Positions 8,477-17,137 of a stretch of 57,928 nucleotides of DNA are shown in pieces (positions within the stretch are counted from its first letter, which is position 1; the number at the start of each line of letters is the position of its first letter). Position numbers and translations under genes: made by a program. Location of the stretch: the NCBI GenBank assembly GCA_020426845.1, contig JAGQPF010000169.1, positions 1 to 57,928 on the forward strand, given 5' to 3'. Under the pieces are notes generated by a model that saw only the letters and a list, made by a program, of their open reading frames with translations, did not search any database and was not told the origin of the DNA. Source of the DNA: Planctomycetales bacterium. GTDB taxonomy: Bacteria > Planctomycetota > Planctomycetia > Pirellulales > Pirellulaceae.

Positions 8477-8707
8477 TCATCGTGACCCGGACCCCTGAAA
8501 TACGGGGTCCGGAGACACGGGTTGAGGGCGTATCCCAGACCCTTGAGGAGCTGGATAGTGATCGGCGCTATACGGCGATACGGCACTTCCAGGTGCGGGG
8601 CAACTTCCGTTCTGACAGCCACCCAGGCACCTGCCTGGTGAGTGACAACCCGCGACCATCACTCCGACAACAACTGCACAAAATGAAATCCATTCAAATC
8701 GATTCAT
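8477..8707 (-). CDS. Small lipoprotein with QGSGSR tail
   Basis: 76 residues from ATG at 8707, with AAAGGA about seven bases upstream. The N terminus is a lipoprotein signal: a basic and aromatic start, the hydrophobic run FCAVVVGVMVAGC, and lipobox VAGC. The mature part has three further Cys (CLGGCQNGSC) and two QGSG motifs, PAPQGSGIRPQP and the C-terminal FQGSGSR. Near the stop the DNA forms a 9-bp perfect inverted repeat (8487-8495 with 8504-8512) that is also coding. No known family was recognised. It lies between the DUF547 gene and the other QGSGSR protein. Confidence 0.7.
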   Translation of the reverse strand: MNRFEWISFCAVVVGVMVAGCHSPGRCLGGCQNGSCPAPGSAVSPYSADHYPAPQGSGIRPQPVSPDPVFQGSGSR

Positions 8708-8859
8708 GACGCTTCCTTTCGTCCGATTGTTCTCACTGCGGGCATCCAGCACCGCGATCCTTGACAAGTATCGGCCAGACCCGTGAGGTCCGTCCGTGAA
8801 CCCGTTCACACAGTGCAGGATGTTCACGGCAGATTTCACCGTCTGGCCTGCTCTGGGGA

Positions 8860-9714
8860 TCACCGACGGGCGGAACCCCGCACCTTTGCCTGGTCATTCA
8901 GTCCCCAGTCGTAGTCCAGATACTTGACCCGGGCCTGGCCGCTGCTCGTCACGGACTGAGCCGGCGCAGGAACGTACGGAGCGATCGTCTTCATTTGAGC
9001 AGCCGTGCTGCTCCCGAAATCGTCAGCGAACCAGCTCAGGATGGGGGACACCTGGATTGTTCCGGTTCGCGCATCGGCGCTGAATTTTGTCTTGTCGGCA
9101 AAAAATGCCTTGGCGTTGACGGTCAACTGTTCATCGAGTTTGTCCGCTGTATAAGCCTCGTTCAGCAGCCGAGGACAACCAATCGAGGCGCAGACGATTG
9201 CAAAGTGAATTCTCGGCTCACCCATTTTTCGCAGCACCTCATGCTCGATGGCTTCGAGAGAGTATGGCCGGCCTCCCACAATCAGCTGCAAATCCTTCCA
9301 GATGTTGTAGCCGTAAAGCTTCGCCGTGTGGTTGCGAATGCTTGTTGTCGGGTACTCCCGCAGGATGCCTTTGACGGTCACGGCGTTGTACGCATTGATC
9401 CAGAACGCCAGCCTTGCTTCACGCGTGGCATTCGCTGGAAAGGAAGCTGCAGACAGGTGCTGGATGTACGCGTCGAGAGCCTGCTGATCGGCAGCAGACG
9501 CTTTCCAGGTGGTGTAGTCCACGTATCCATTGGCGTCGACGTATTTGGCGAGCAGGGAGTTCCAGGACGAATGATCGATCTTGTCGACGGAAAGCTGCTC
9601 TCCGGCTGGAACATTGCGACCCACCGTGATCGTCGGGCCAGCGAGACAAGTCGTCGCCCACCATCCAGCAACGGCAAAACCAATGGCGATGACTGCGATG
9701 GCACTTCTTTTCAT
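8860..9714 (-). CDS. Exported DUF547 domain protein
   Basis: 284 residues from ATG at 9714, with AAAGGAG eight bases upstream. A signal peptide ([21 protein letters not shown]) leads to the DUF547 domain. This has [16 protein letters not shown], a Leu-Tyr-Gly-Tyr-Asn segment, and [19 protein letters not shown], the conserved region of the family with its Cys and His. The family has a papain-like or transglutaminase-like appearance, but its reaction is not established. The ORF continues upstream without a start supported by a ribosome site. It is the first intact gene inside the putative island. Confidence 0.88.
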   Translation of the reverse strand: MKRSAIAVIAIGFAVAGWWATTCLAGPTITVGRNVPAGEQLSVDKIDHSSWNSLLAKYVDANGYVDYTTWKASAADQQALDAYIQHLSAASFPANATREARLAFWINAYNAVTVKGILREYPTTSIRNHTAKLYGYNIWKDLQLIVGGRPYSLEAIEHEVLRKMGEPRIHFAIVCASIGCPRLLNEAYTADKLDEQLTVNAKAFFADKTKFSADARTGTIQVSPILSWFADDFGSSTAAQMKTIAPYVPAPAQSVTSSGQARVKYLDYDWGLNDQAKVRGSARR

Positions 9715-9983
9715 GGGAACACTCCTTTGTGTGTTTTCCGAGGAATCCAAGGTGACTCGCCCGCCAGCACATCCACGTGACCGGCGACAGTCGGAAATAT
9801 CGGAAAAGGAGCCAATCCTGTCTGTGAATCCGCCAACACACCGGACCAGACGGTGCGAAATGCACGGTAAGACCATCAATGTCCGAAGCAAAACTCGAAA
9901 TTACTCCGTTGCAGACGGATCGCGCCTTCGAGCACGATCTCCTTACCGAAGGCAGAATTGTGTTCGAGGTCTTAGGCTTTCTT

Positions 9984-10394
9984 TCATGCGGAATTCGAAT
10001 CTACGTCGTCGGCACTCTTGAGGCGATTAAGCACCTGAGTCACCCGTGCCCGAGAAACTCCCAAGTGTCGAGCAAGTGCCGCCCGCGACTAGAATTTTCC
10101 GGGATCGAGCAAGGTCTGGTAGTGCCGGGCCAGTCGCATGCGGTCGCGTTTCTTCTTCGGTTTGGCGGTCGATGTTTGGTTCGGAACCGGATTCCACGGC
10201 TGAAGCTGGATCACCGGCGTTTGACGTAACTTGTTGAGTGCGTAGCAGCCTTGCTCGATGAGACTGTGGTCGACATTTTGGTTTGTATAGTGACCGATCC
10301 GGGGACAGTCCGTAGATGCCTTCACCAAATTGAAGTAGCCATCATCATGGGAAACGCGCCGTGGAGACGGCCGAATAGGTGTAGGCTCGGCCAA
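9984..10394 (-). pseudogene. Remnant of an HTH protein of the recombinase-associated type
   Basis: The minus strand reads through KPKKKRDRMRLARHYQTLL and LDPGKF, hits TAG at 10089-10091, then continues in the same frame as SRAALARHLGVSRARVTQ and VLNRLK to TGA at 9984-9986. The second half is a clear helix-turn-helix of a type that in planctomycetes and proteobacteria often accompanies site-specific recombinases. An in-frame stop immediately before the HTH and loss of the usual C-terminal continuation mark it as decayed. The 5' limit given is only the first available Met and is uncertain. Confidence 0.65.
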
Positions 10395-10716
10395 CGGGGT
10401 TGGCGCGGAGATACATGCTGTAGTCCGGGAACCGCTGGCGGATGTGCGACGACATCGTTCCCCAATACCAATCCGGCTTGCGGACAGAATCGGCGAGATA
10501 CGGTGCGCGGATTGAATTCAGAGCGATGATCTGAAACGAGCGTTCGGCAGGACGACATTCGCGGAGCAGCGCCGTGTACTTGTCCAGCAGTTGGAGGTCG
10601 GATGCACCTGGCGTTCGAGCAACTCCCCGCAGTTCATCTCGAAGTCGGTGAAACGTCATCATTCGCGCCAGGGCGCTTTGCGGCGCCACCATCGCGGCAG
10701 CTTGAAGCCAAGCCAA
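10345..10716 (-). CDS. Hypothetical protein, possibly a decayed gene
   Basis: An open frame of 123 codons reads with plausible protein composition: alternating charged and hydrophobic residues, a helical stretch FHRLRDELRGVARTPG, and SFQIIALNSIRAPYLADSV. It overlaps the HTH pseudogene by 50 bp in another frame. I recognise no family and see no clear ribosome site. It may be a real small gene, debris of the same inserted element, or chance. Confidence 0.3.
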   Translation of the reverse strand: MAWLQAAAMVAPQSALARMMTFHRLRDELRGVARTPGASDLQLLDKYTALLRECRPAERSFQIIALNSIRAPYLADSVRKPDWYWGTMSSHIRQRFPDYSMYLRANPVGRAYTYSAVSTARFP

Positions 10717-11176
10717 TTCAAGGGCGATTGGCCACTGTCAAACGCTCGGGATGGCGGGCGGCCCGAGGACAGTTTCACGTGGCCGGCGGCTGTGAGCGAT
10801 GATGCAGGGTGTCGCGTCAGCCAGCCGATCGATTTCGACACAGGTTTCGGCAACTAGGCTAGGCTCGGCAGATCGGGACGACTTGAGACGTGTTGACAGA
10901 GACGCTTCCGGTAGACCAACGTGAAACGAGCTCGACGTTGTATACTGTGCTCCCCCTAACTCCTTCTGCGGCGGCGCTGCCGACCACGAGCCGCTGGAGC
11001 GGTAGCCGCGGATTGCTCACGCAAAGGCGCAAAGTCGCCAAGGACGCGTCCATTTAGCGCGAGTGTGACGTCGCATGCCCCAATCGGCTTTTGAGCAACG
11101 AAGCCGCATTTGACCCCCTCCGTTGGGCCGGTCAGCGTCCCGATTGCCGTTGTACAGCGGCCCATTAAATCGGCAG
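10717..11176. other. Intergenic stretch without a recognisable gene
   Basis: No convincing coding region is seen on either strand. Around 11010-11045 the bases contain CGCAAAGGCGCAAAG, a purine-rich repeat type I associate with planctomycete intergenic DNA. The interval separates the left-hand cluster from the ordinary-looking genes that follow. Confidence 0.5.
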
Positions 11177-12019
11177 TTATTCGACTCGGCCCGTGGCGAC
11201 GACCAGCTCGTCGATCCACAGCGTCTGCGCGTGCGGCAGCAGTCCGGCGCCGAAGTAGGGTGTGAGCAGGAACTGATTGAACTTCATGTTCGGAAAATCA
11301 GGCGAGCGAAAGAGGACTTGCTTGCGATCCACCACCAACTGCCCGTCGAACCAGCCTTGGACCAATCCATCCGCGTTGGCTTTGCCGCTGTCGGAGTCGA
11401 TGGTGTTTAACTGGAACAATGCCTCGACGCGATGCCATTGGTCGTCGGCAAACAGCCGTTGTTGGCTGTCGTAGAACGTGCCGTTGTAGCCACCTCGCAA
11501 GGGTCCCTGAGTCAGGCCGTGCGGCGCGCTCTTGTTTTGAATGTCCTGAGCGGCGAGCCGCAGTCGTCCGTCCTGAGGCTCGATGTACAGCGTCAGGTGG
11601 CTGGCGGCCGGACCGTGGTACTTGGCGTTCTCGGTTGTCAGAAAGTGCATCAGGTGCGGGTGGTAGGTGCGTCCGGACCAGCGCCAGTTGTCCGACAGCC
11701 GAATCTGAAATCGCAGGTACACCGCCTCCGTCGCCGGAAACATTCGCCGCACGCCCGAACTGCTGGCAGGCGTCGTGGCGCCCGACTTCCAGCGATACTC
11801 GATGCACCCCGCGCCGGCAAACGGACGCGTGTCGGCGATCGAAAACCGATTGCCATCGTACCAGCCTCGCTCCGTCAGCCGCGCATCGTCAAAGTGCTCA
11901 TGAAACAGGATTTTGGCCGGCGCAGGCTCCTCGCCGTTTGCCGGATTCGCGGCGCCGCAACTCGCCATGAGGACGACAAGGAAACTGGAAAGCACGCGAA
12001 GCAGCGGGGAGGAATCCAT
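11177..12019 (-). CDS. Exported lipoprotein, jelly-roll/polysaccharide-lyase-like
   Basis: 280 residues from ATG at 12019, with CGGAG five bases upstream. The signal ends in VLMASCG, a lipobox. The mature protein starts with a beta-rich FHEHFDDARL and has aromatic strands (RLSDNWRWSGRTYHPHLMHF), a WHRVEALFQLN motif common in concanavalin-like folds that bind or cut sugar polymers, and a C-terminal LWIDELVVATG strand. Polysaccharide binding or lyase activity is inference from strand pattern, as no catalytic residues can be assigned. It follows the kinase gene by 37 bp on the same strand. Confidence 0.7.
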   Translation of the reverse strand: MDSSPLLRVLSSFLVVLMASCGAANPANGEEPAPAKILFHEHFDDARLTERGWYDGNRFSIADTRPFAGAGCIEYRWKSGATTPASSSGVRRMFPATEAVYLRFQIRLSDNWRWSGRTYHPHLMHFLTTENAKYHGPAASHLTLYIEPQDGRLRLAAQDIQNKSAPHGLTQGPLRGGYNGTFYDSQQRLFADDQWHRVEALFQLNTIDSDSGKANADGLVQGWFDGQLVVDRKQVLFRSPDFPNMKFNQFLLTPYFGAGLLPHAQTLWIDELVVATGRVE

Positions 12020-12056
12020 GGCATCTCCGTCGAATGGCGGGACGTCGCGCAAACAC

Positions 12057-14687
12057 TCACTGAGCAGGGGTGTTCTTGTCAGGATACTTCATCGTCTTCA
12101 CGACGCGAAATCCGATGACATGATTGCACTCAGCTGAAGTCACATGCCGACGATGAGTTGCTCGTGTTAGAAATGGCGCCGAAAAGAACGCCCCGCCACG
12201 CAGCACACGAAGTGACGACGAAGTCCTTTGGTAAGGGTCTCGCGCTAGCGCAGCTGTGTACGGCCCAAAACAGTCGCTACACATTTCCATCACGTTCCCA
12301 TGCATGTCGGAGACACCAAGTGCATTTGGCCGCTTCGTGCCAACAGGCTTCGTGCCAATCCCTCCTTGGCGGTCATGCCACGCATATTCCGCCAACAACT
12401 CGGAGTCGTCACCAAAGTTGAAAGGCCCAGGGTTTCCTGCAAGACAGACGAACTCCCACTCGGCTTCGGTGGGTAGTCGATACATTGCTTCCTCCTTGTC
12501 GCTTAGCCATTTGCAGAACGCGACGGCGTCATTCCAGCTTACATTCACAACGGGATGAGTATCCGATTGCTCTGTGGCAAAGCCCAGCGAAGCATTCCAA
12601 AGGAAGCCCGGGTCTCGAATTAGGTTTCCACCTTGGTAGCCTAGGCCGCCCAGGGAGTTGCTCTCGGCATCGGTCTTGTATCCAGTGGCTTTGATGAATT
12701 CGCCAAAATTCCCTCGAGTAACTTCGTGCTGGCTCATGAGGAAGGGCCCCGTGAGCGCGACTTTGTGCTGCGGTCCTTCGCTTTGAATTAACTCGGCATG
12801 AGCGATACCTGGTTCACGCCACTTTGCCTCATGGATCGCGTTCTCGATTTCTTTTTCGCTGCTTCCCATCAGAAACTCGCCAGGCGGGATGAGCCGGAAT
12901 TTCATTCCAATGCTATTTTCCAAGTCGACTGGAATGCCGAGATGCTTCGCCCATGCTTCCTGATGCTCTTTCGCGCTCTCCGCGCTGAATGGCGAGATCG
13001 CGGGTGGAGGAGCGTCGGGGGGGAGGTCCCACGTATGATCATCTGTGTTGCGCTCAATCCAAGCCCTCAGCGTCGCATTTGCGCCAGCTCTGATTTCCAA
13101 CGGTTTTTTGCCCAGGTTGGTGGCCAGTTCGAGCCCGTCAGTTGTCTTAATCGACAGCTTATATTTGCCCGGGTCCACGCTAAACGTTAATCGTTTCTGG
13201 GTCCCGTCGGGAGAGAATGCCACGGATTTGCCGTCGATCTCAATGCTGGCGATGTCGGGATTGCCGTCAAGCTCAATCAGCACTGCGCCGTCTTTCCCGC
13301 GGAATTTGAAAGTGATCGCGGTCGAAAGGATGACGACGGCCAGAAAGCCTGTGGCGATCACCAGCCAGTTTCGGCGCGATGATGCCTTTGCTTGTTTGGA
13401 GATCGCAGCGCCAAGCGGCGTGGAGTCTGCCTTCGATCGAGGCGATTCATCGAGAGCTACTGTGACATCCATCGAATCCGACGACTTTGTCAAGGAGCGG
13501 GGAGCTATGTCAGCCGATGGCAAGAGTGCCGTTGGTTGCGGCTGCAAGTGGCCGTGCATGACAGGCTTCGATCCGTTGATGGAATGGCTGACCGCCTGGA
13601 GAGCTTGCACGACTTCGTCCATTGTCGCAAAGCGATCCCCCGGGTCCTTGGCTACCATCCGTTGGAAAACTGCGTCCAGCATCTGTGAAGTGCCGTTGGG
13701 TTCCATACGCTGGTTTAACTCGCTCGACAACTTGGGAATGGCCTGGTCACGATGAGCTAGAAGGCGTTTCATGACCGTGTCCTCGTTGTACATCGCTCGC
13801 GCTGTCAAAAGGAAAAACATCGTGCATCCCAGGCTGTAAATGTCGCTGCGCGCGTCAGCGGTCTTGGAGTCGAGGGCCTGTTCGGGCGCCATGTAGTCAA
13901 TGGTTCCCATCAAAACGCCCGTGTGGGTCAACCCTTGGTCGGCAGTTTCATCGCCGGGGCGCTCGAGCCGAGCCAGCCCCATGTCCAGAATCTTAATCGC
14001 GCCTGCGGAGTCGAGCAGCAAGTTTGCCGGTTTGATGTCGCGATGCACAATGCCAGCGCGATGAGCGTAGGCCAAGCCGCGGGCGGCCTGCAGTGTGTAG
14101 TCCACAGCCTCCGCAGTCGACAGCGGACCGGAGCGCTGAATCGTCGCCATCAGGTCGCTGCCAGCCACGTACTCCATTACTAGGTAGTGCATGCCGTCTG
14201 CTTCGCCCGCATCATGTGATGTCACAATGTTGGGATGCGACAGTCGGGCCGCCGCCTCGACCTCGCGATTGAAACGCTCCAGAGCAGAGGCGTCTCTCAG
14301 CATCGCAGGTGAGATGACTTTCAAAGCTACTTCGCGTTTCATCTTCTTGTGGACTGCTCGATAGACTTTTCCCATTCCACCTTCGCCCAGTTTGGCTTCG
14401 ATGACATACCCGCCCAATATTGGTGGCGTCACATCACCGCCAATGACCATTTGGGCTTGCAGAGGTGTGAGCGAATTCTGCCGTGAGAGTGCAATTGCCA
14501 GATTCACGGGCGTTCGCTTCGTCTTATCAAGTGATTGCCACGTATTTCGGATCAAATCCTCTGCAACCAGACCGCTCTTTATCAACAATTCCCCAAACTG
14601 CTGACTGGTGATGCCGGAGTGATCTAGAAAGCCGAATTGCTCATCGGTGAAATCGGGCAGGGAGGTTTCAGAACGGGTTGGTGGCAT
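12057..14687 (-). CDS. Ser/Thr protein kinase fused to a sulfatase-modifying-factor-like domain
   Basis: 876 residues. Residues 1-85 are a planctomycete N-terminal region. The kinase domain (about 92-365) has the glycine loop LGEGGMGKVYR, Lys123 in ALKVI, HRDIKPANLLL near 215, DMG (not DFG) at 235-237, and MAPEQ. A single membrane helix near 455 (NWLVIATGFLAVVILSTAI) is followed by a short beta domain like PEGA. The C-terminal formylglycine-generating-enzyme-like domain runs from about 600 (IGMKFRLIPPGEFLMGSSEK) to the end, with RLPTEAEWEFVCLAG and RVLRGGAFFS. The Cys pair used by true FGE is missing after RGG, so this part is probably a sensor or binding domain. Target unknown. Confidence 0.92.
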   Translation of the reverse strand: MPPTRSETSLPDFTDEQFGFLDHSGITSQQFGELLIKSGLVAEDLIRNTWQSLDKTKRTPVNLAIALSRQNSLTPLQAQMVIGGDVTPPILGGYVIEAKLGEGGMGKVYRAVHKKMKREVALKVISPAMLRDASALERFNREVEAAARLSHPNIVTSHDAGEADGMHYLVMEYVAGSDLMATIQRSGPLSTAEAVDYTLQAARGLAYAHRAGIVHRDIKPANLLLDSAGAIKILDMGLARLERPGDETADQGLTHTGVLMGTIDYMAPEQALDSKTADARSDIYSLGCTMFFLLTARAMYNEDTVMKRLLAHRDQAIPKLSSELNQRMEPNGTSQMLDAVFQRMVAKDPGDRFATMDEVVQALQAVSHSINGSKPVMHGHLQPQPTALLPSADIAPRSLTKSSDSMDVTVALDESPRSKADSTPLGAAISKQAKASSRRNWLVIATGFLAVVILSTAITFKFRGKDGAVLIELDGNPDIASIEIDGKSVAFSPDGTQKRLTFSVDPGKYKLSIKTTDGLELATNLGKKPLEIRAGANATLRAWIERNTDDHTWDLPPDAPPPAISPFSAESAKEHQEAWAKHLGIPVDLENSIGMKFRLIPPGEFLMGSSEKEIENAIHEAKWREPGIAHAELIQSEGPQHKVALTGPFLMSQHEVTRGNFGEFIKATGYKTDAESNSLGGLGYQGGNLIRDPGFLWNASLGFATEQSDTHPVVNVSWNDAVAFCKWLSDKEEAMYRLPTEAEWEFVCLAGNPGPFNFGDDSELLAEYAWHDRQGGIGTKPVGTKRPNALGVSDMHGNVMEMCSDCFGPYTAALARDPYQRTSSSLRVLRGGAFFSAPFLTRATHRRHVTSAECNHVIGFRVVKTMKYPDKNTPAQ

Positions 14688-14871
14688 GATTGGTTTGCTA
14701 TATGCGGAACGACGTCCTCGCGGGGGAAGAAACTATGATAGCTTGCCCGGTCGAGCGGTGGCGTTGTCGGGCGCCATTCAAAGCTTCCGTCGCTGACGGC
14801 GCAGGTCTCGTTTCCCGAGCGGTGAAGCAAGTCGTACTCGCTTCGGTTCGGTATGATGACCAGGGCAGGGC

Positions 14872-14916
14872 GGTCCAACGGGCCTCACAAGGGTCGCCTG
14901 CGATGGAGGCCCGACC
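14872..14916. repeat. Dispersed inverted-repeat element, copy 1
   Basis: GGGCCTC (14880-14886) and GAGGCCC (14906-14912) form a perfect stem around a 19-base loop. Outer GGTC and GACC extend it with a small bulge. The loop sequence ACAAGGGTCGCCTGCGATG recurs almost identically at 40149-40192, and a decayed version lies near 35347-35390. It is an intergenic repeat family upstream of ispH. Confidence 0.75.
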
Positions 14917-14980
14917 GGTTGTGATGTGCCGCTGAAGACCATCCCAGACGTTGACGCCCGTTCCCATAAAGGAATTGATG

Positions 14981-15919
14981 ATGAAAGTCCTGCTCGCCGC
15001 GCCGCGGGGATTTTGCGCGGGCGTCAATATGGCGATTGAATGCCTGCAGCTCACCCTGGATGCGTGTGGCGCCCCGGTCTACGTCTATCACGAGATCGTG
15101 CATAACCGGTTCGTGGTGGAGACCTTCCAACAGCGCGGCGCCGTGTTTGTCGATGACCTGGACGAAGTCCCGGCCGGCTCGACGCTGCTGTTTTCGGCCC
15201 ATGGCGTGTCACCCGAGATTCGCCGTCTGGCTCGCGAACGAAACTTGACGGCGATCGATGCCACCTGTCCGCTCGTCACAAAAGTGCATCTGGAAGCGGT
15301 GCGATACGCGCGGGAAAACTACAAGATCGTGTTGATCGGCCACGACGGGCACGACGAGGTGATCGGGACGATGGGCGAGGCACCGGATGCCATGGTGCTG
15401 GTCGAGTCGCCCGAGGATGTGGATCGGCTCGAGTTTCCGGCGGACACGAAGCTGGCTTACCTCACGCAGACGACACTCTCGGTCGACGACGCCAACCGGA
15501 TCATCTCGCGACTTCGCGAAAAATTCCCGGCGATCGAGTCCCCCCCGAAAGAGGATATTTGTTACGCCACCCAGAACCGCCAGGAAGCCGTTCATCAAAT
15601 TGCGGCCGAGGCGGACTTGGTGCTGGTTTTGGGCAGTCAGAATAGCTCTAACAGCCAACGGCTAAAGGAGTTGGCAATTGAGCGAGGCGTCCCGGCGTAT
15701 CTGGTCGACGGTGTCCAAGACATCCGCCAAGAGTGGCTTGAGGGGGTTGAGACCGTGATGATCACCGCCGGTGCCAGTGCTCCAGAATCTGTGGTGCAAG
15801 GGTGTGTACAATTTCTGAAGGGCGAGTATAATGCAGTGGTCGAACAAAGGGTGACACAAGAGGAAAAGGTCCACTTCTCCATTCCCAACGAATTGAAGAA
15901 GTTGATCGGAAGAGATTAG
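14981..15919 (+). CDS. ispH: 4-hydroxy-3-methylbut-2-enyl diphosphate reductase IspH
   Basis: 312 residues. The start ATG at 14981 is chosen over the adjacent ATG at 14978 for its spacing from AAAGGA. The N terminus KVLLAAPRGFCAGV carries the first iron-sulfur ligand Cys12. Cys96 in DATCPLVTKVH and Cys194 in EDICYATQNRQEAV complete the set, and ITAGASAPESVVQGC is the conserved end of the fold. The enzyme makes IPP and DMAPP in the last step of the MEP isoprenoid pathway in the cytoplasm. It stands alone, with a repeat element upstream and a terminator downstream. Confidence 0.97.
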   Translation: MKVLLAAPRGFCAGVNMAIECLQLTLDACGAPVYVYHEIVHNRFVVETFQQRGAVFVDDLDEVPAGSTLLFSAHGVSPEIRRLARERNLTAIDATCPLVTKVHLEAVRYARENYKIVLIGHDGHDEVIGTMGEAPDAMVLVESPEDVDRLEFPADTKLAYLTQTTLSVDDANRIISRLREKFPAIESPPKEDICYATQNRQEAVHQIAAEADLVLVLGSQNSSNSQRLKELAIERGVPAYLVDGVQDIRQEWLEGVETVMITAGASAPESVVQGCVQFLKGEYNAVVEQRVTQEEKVHFSIPNELKKLIGRD

Positions 15920-15953
15920 GGATCCCCCAGCTCTTCCTGACACCCCCGAAACT

Positions 15954-16020
15954 GAAGCCGGCTACCTTGAATCGGTGTCTCTGCCCCTCGCCGAACTCGG
16001 AGCCGGCTTCTTTTATTTCT
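15954..16020 (+). terminator. Terminator-like inverted repeat after ispH
   Basis: GAAGCCGGCT (15954-15963) and AGCCGGCTTC (16001-16010) are perfect 10-base complements, immediately followed by TTTTATTTCT. The loop of 37 bases is longer than usual, but the T-rich run points to a factor-independent terminator for ispH. Confidence 0.7.
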
Positions 16021-16077
16021 TGCCATTCTTCCGTGCCGAGCACAGCTGCTCTTTTCCCTGCTCGCATCGCATCGCAT

Positions 16078-16176
16078 CGCGCTGATCGGAATTCCCCAGT
16101 TTTCCGTGGCGGCTCGAAAGTATGGGCGCTGATCGGAATTCGATCCCTCGCTAACGTTCTAACGCTTCGGGTTTCC
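16078..16176. repeat. Intergenic repeats between ispH and the CBS gene
   Basis: GCGCTGATCGGAATTC occurs twice, about 49 bp apart (near 16079 and 16128). It is followed by a copy of a CCCTCGCTNACG...CGCTTCGGGTTTCC element that also occurs twice near 46827-46884. The rest of the 665-bp gap (15920-16584) shows no gene. Confidence 0.6.
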
Positions 16177-16584
16177 GGTGTCGGCCCAATGTCACTCGGA
16201 TGAATGAGCGGCGATCTGACTGTCTCGCTGGCGTTTTTCTATCTATTGCCGCTGACCCGAAGTAGAATCGAAATCGCGCGGGGCAGGCAAGGCTCCCAAG
16301 GCTGCGTCTCCATCATCCCACCGTTGGCCTAACTGAGGCCAGGCAGAAGAAAAGAACGCGGCAATCGCCCGCGATACGACGAACGGCGGACGTTGGAGAG
16401 AGGATCGGCTGCCGGCATTCGCCTGCTCCAAGGCGTCGCCGCTGTTTGGGGGCGACATGCTTGCTTCGCTCGCTGCCGCTTGGCAGTTCTCGGGTGGCGC
16501 GCGGAAGCGGACGTTGGTCCAAGCAGGTCCGAAGTGAGCTCACGCCCGGCAAACCGTAATCTTGCAAGCAGAAAGGCTGATGGC

Positions 16585-17010
16585 ATGAACCTACGGGAAA
16601 TCATCAAGCAAAAGGGCAGCGCGGTACACTCGATTCAGTCCACAGCTCGTCTCTCGGATGTTGTGGACCAATTGGTGCGTCACAATTGCGGCGCGCTGTT
16701 GGTCTACGAAGGCGCCAAAGTCGTTGGCATCATCACCGAACGCGACGTGTTGCGGACTTGTGCGCAGCACGACGAGCCTCTGGAGTCGATTCCGGTCGAG
16801 GCCAGGATGACTCGCGAGCTGGTGACGGCGCGGCCCGAGGCGCCCATTAGCGAGGTGATGGGCTTGCTCACGCGTCGGCGGATTCGCCATCTGCCCGTCG
16901 TCGAGGGGGACAAGCTGGTCGGCATCGTCTCGATCGGCGACATCGTCAAAGCGCAGCACGACCTGCTGACCATGGAGAACCACTACCTCAAAGAGTACTT
17001 GATGGGGTAG
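16585..17010 (+). CDS. Two-CBS-domain protein
   Basis: 141 residues from ATG at 16585, with AAAGG eight bases upstream; the open frame starts much earlier without support. Two CBS motifs are visible. The first spans about 9-62 (DVVDQLVRHNCGALLVYEG, then VVGIITERDVLR). The second spans about 72-128 (VMGLLTRRRIRHLPVVEG, then LVGIVSIGDIVK). A pair of CBS motifs forms a Bateman module that binds adenosine nucleotides and usually senses energy state. No effector domain is attached, so it probably acts on a partner. It is cytoplasmic. The hydrolase gene follows on the same strand. Confidence 0.9.
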   Translation: MNLREIIKQKGSAVHSIQSTARLSDVVDQLVRHNCGALLVYEGAKVVGIITERDVLRTCAQHDEPLESIPVEARMTRELVTARPEAPISEVMGLLTRRRIRHLPVVEGDKLVGIVSIGDIVKAQHDLLTMENHYLKEYLMG

Positions 17011-17137
17011 TCGCCGGTTGAAGGTTGAACAGGCAGCTGGCGCGGGCACTTGGCCAGCGGGCCAGGACATCCGTCGTGATCGCAAGAGCCGGCGTGTTTT
17101 CAGGGCACGCGGCCCGAAGGATGGAGCGGATGCGGGG

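Noticed and set aside
8487..8512. The 9-bp perfect inverted repeat as a terminator
   Set aside because: It lies inside the lipoprotein coding sequence before its stop and has no T run.
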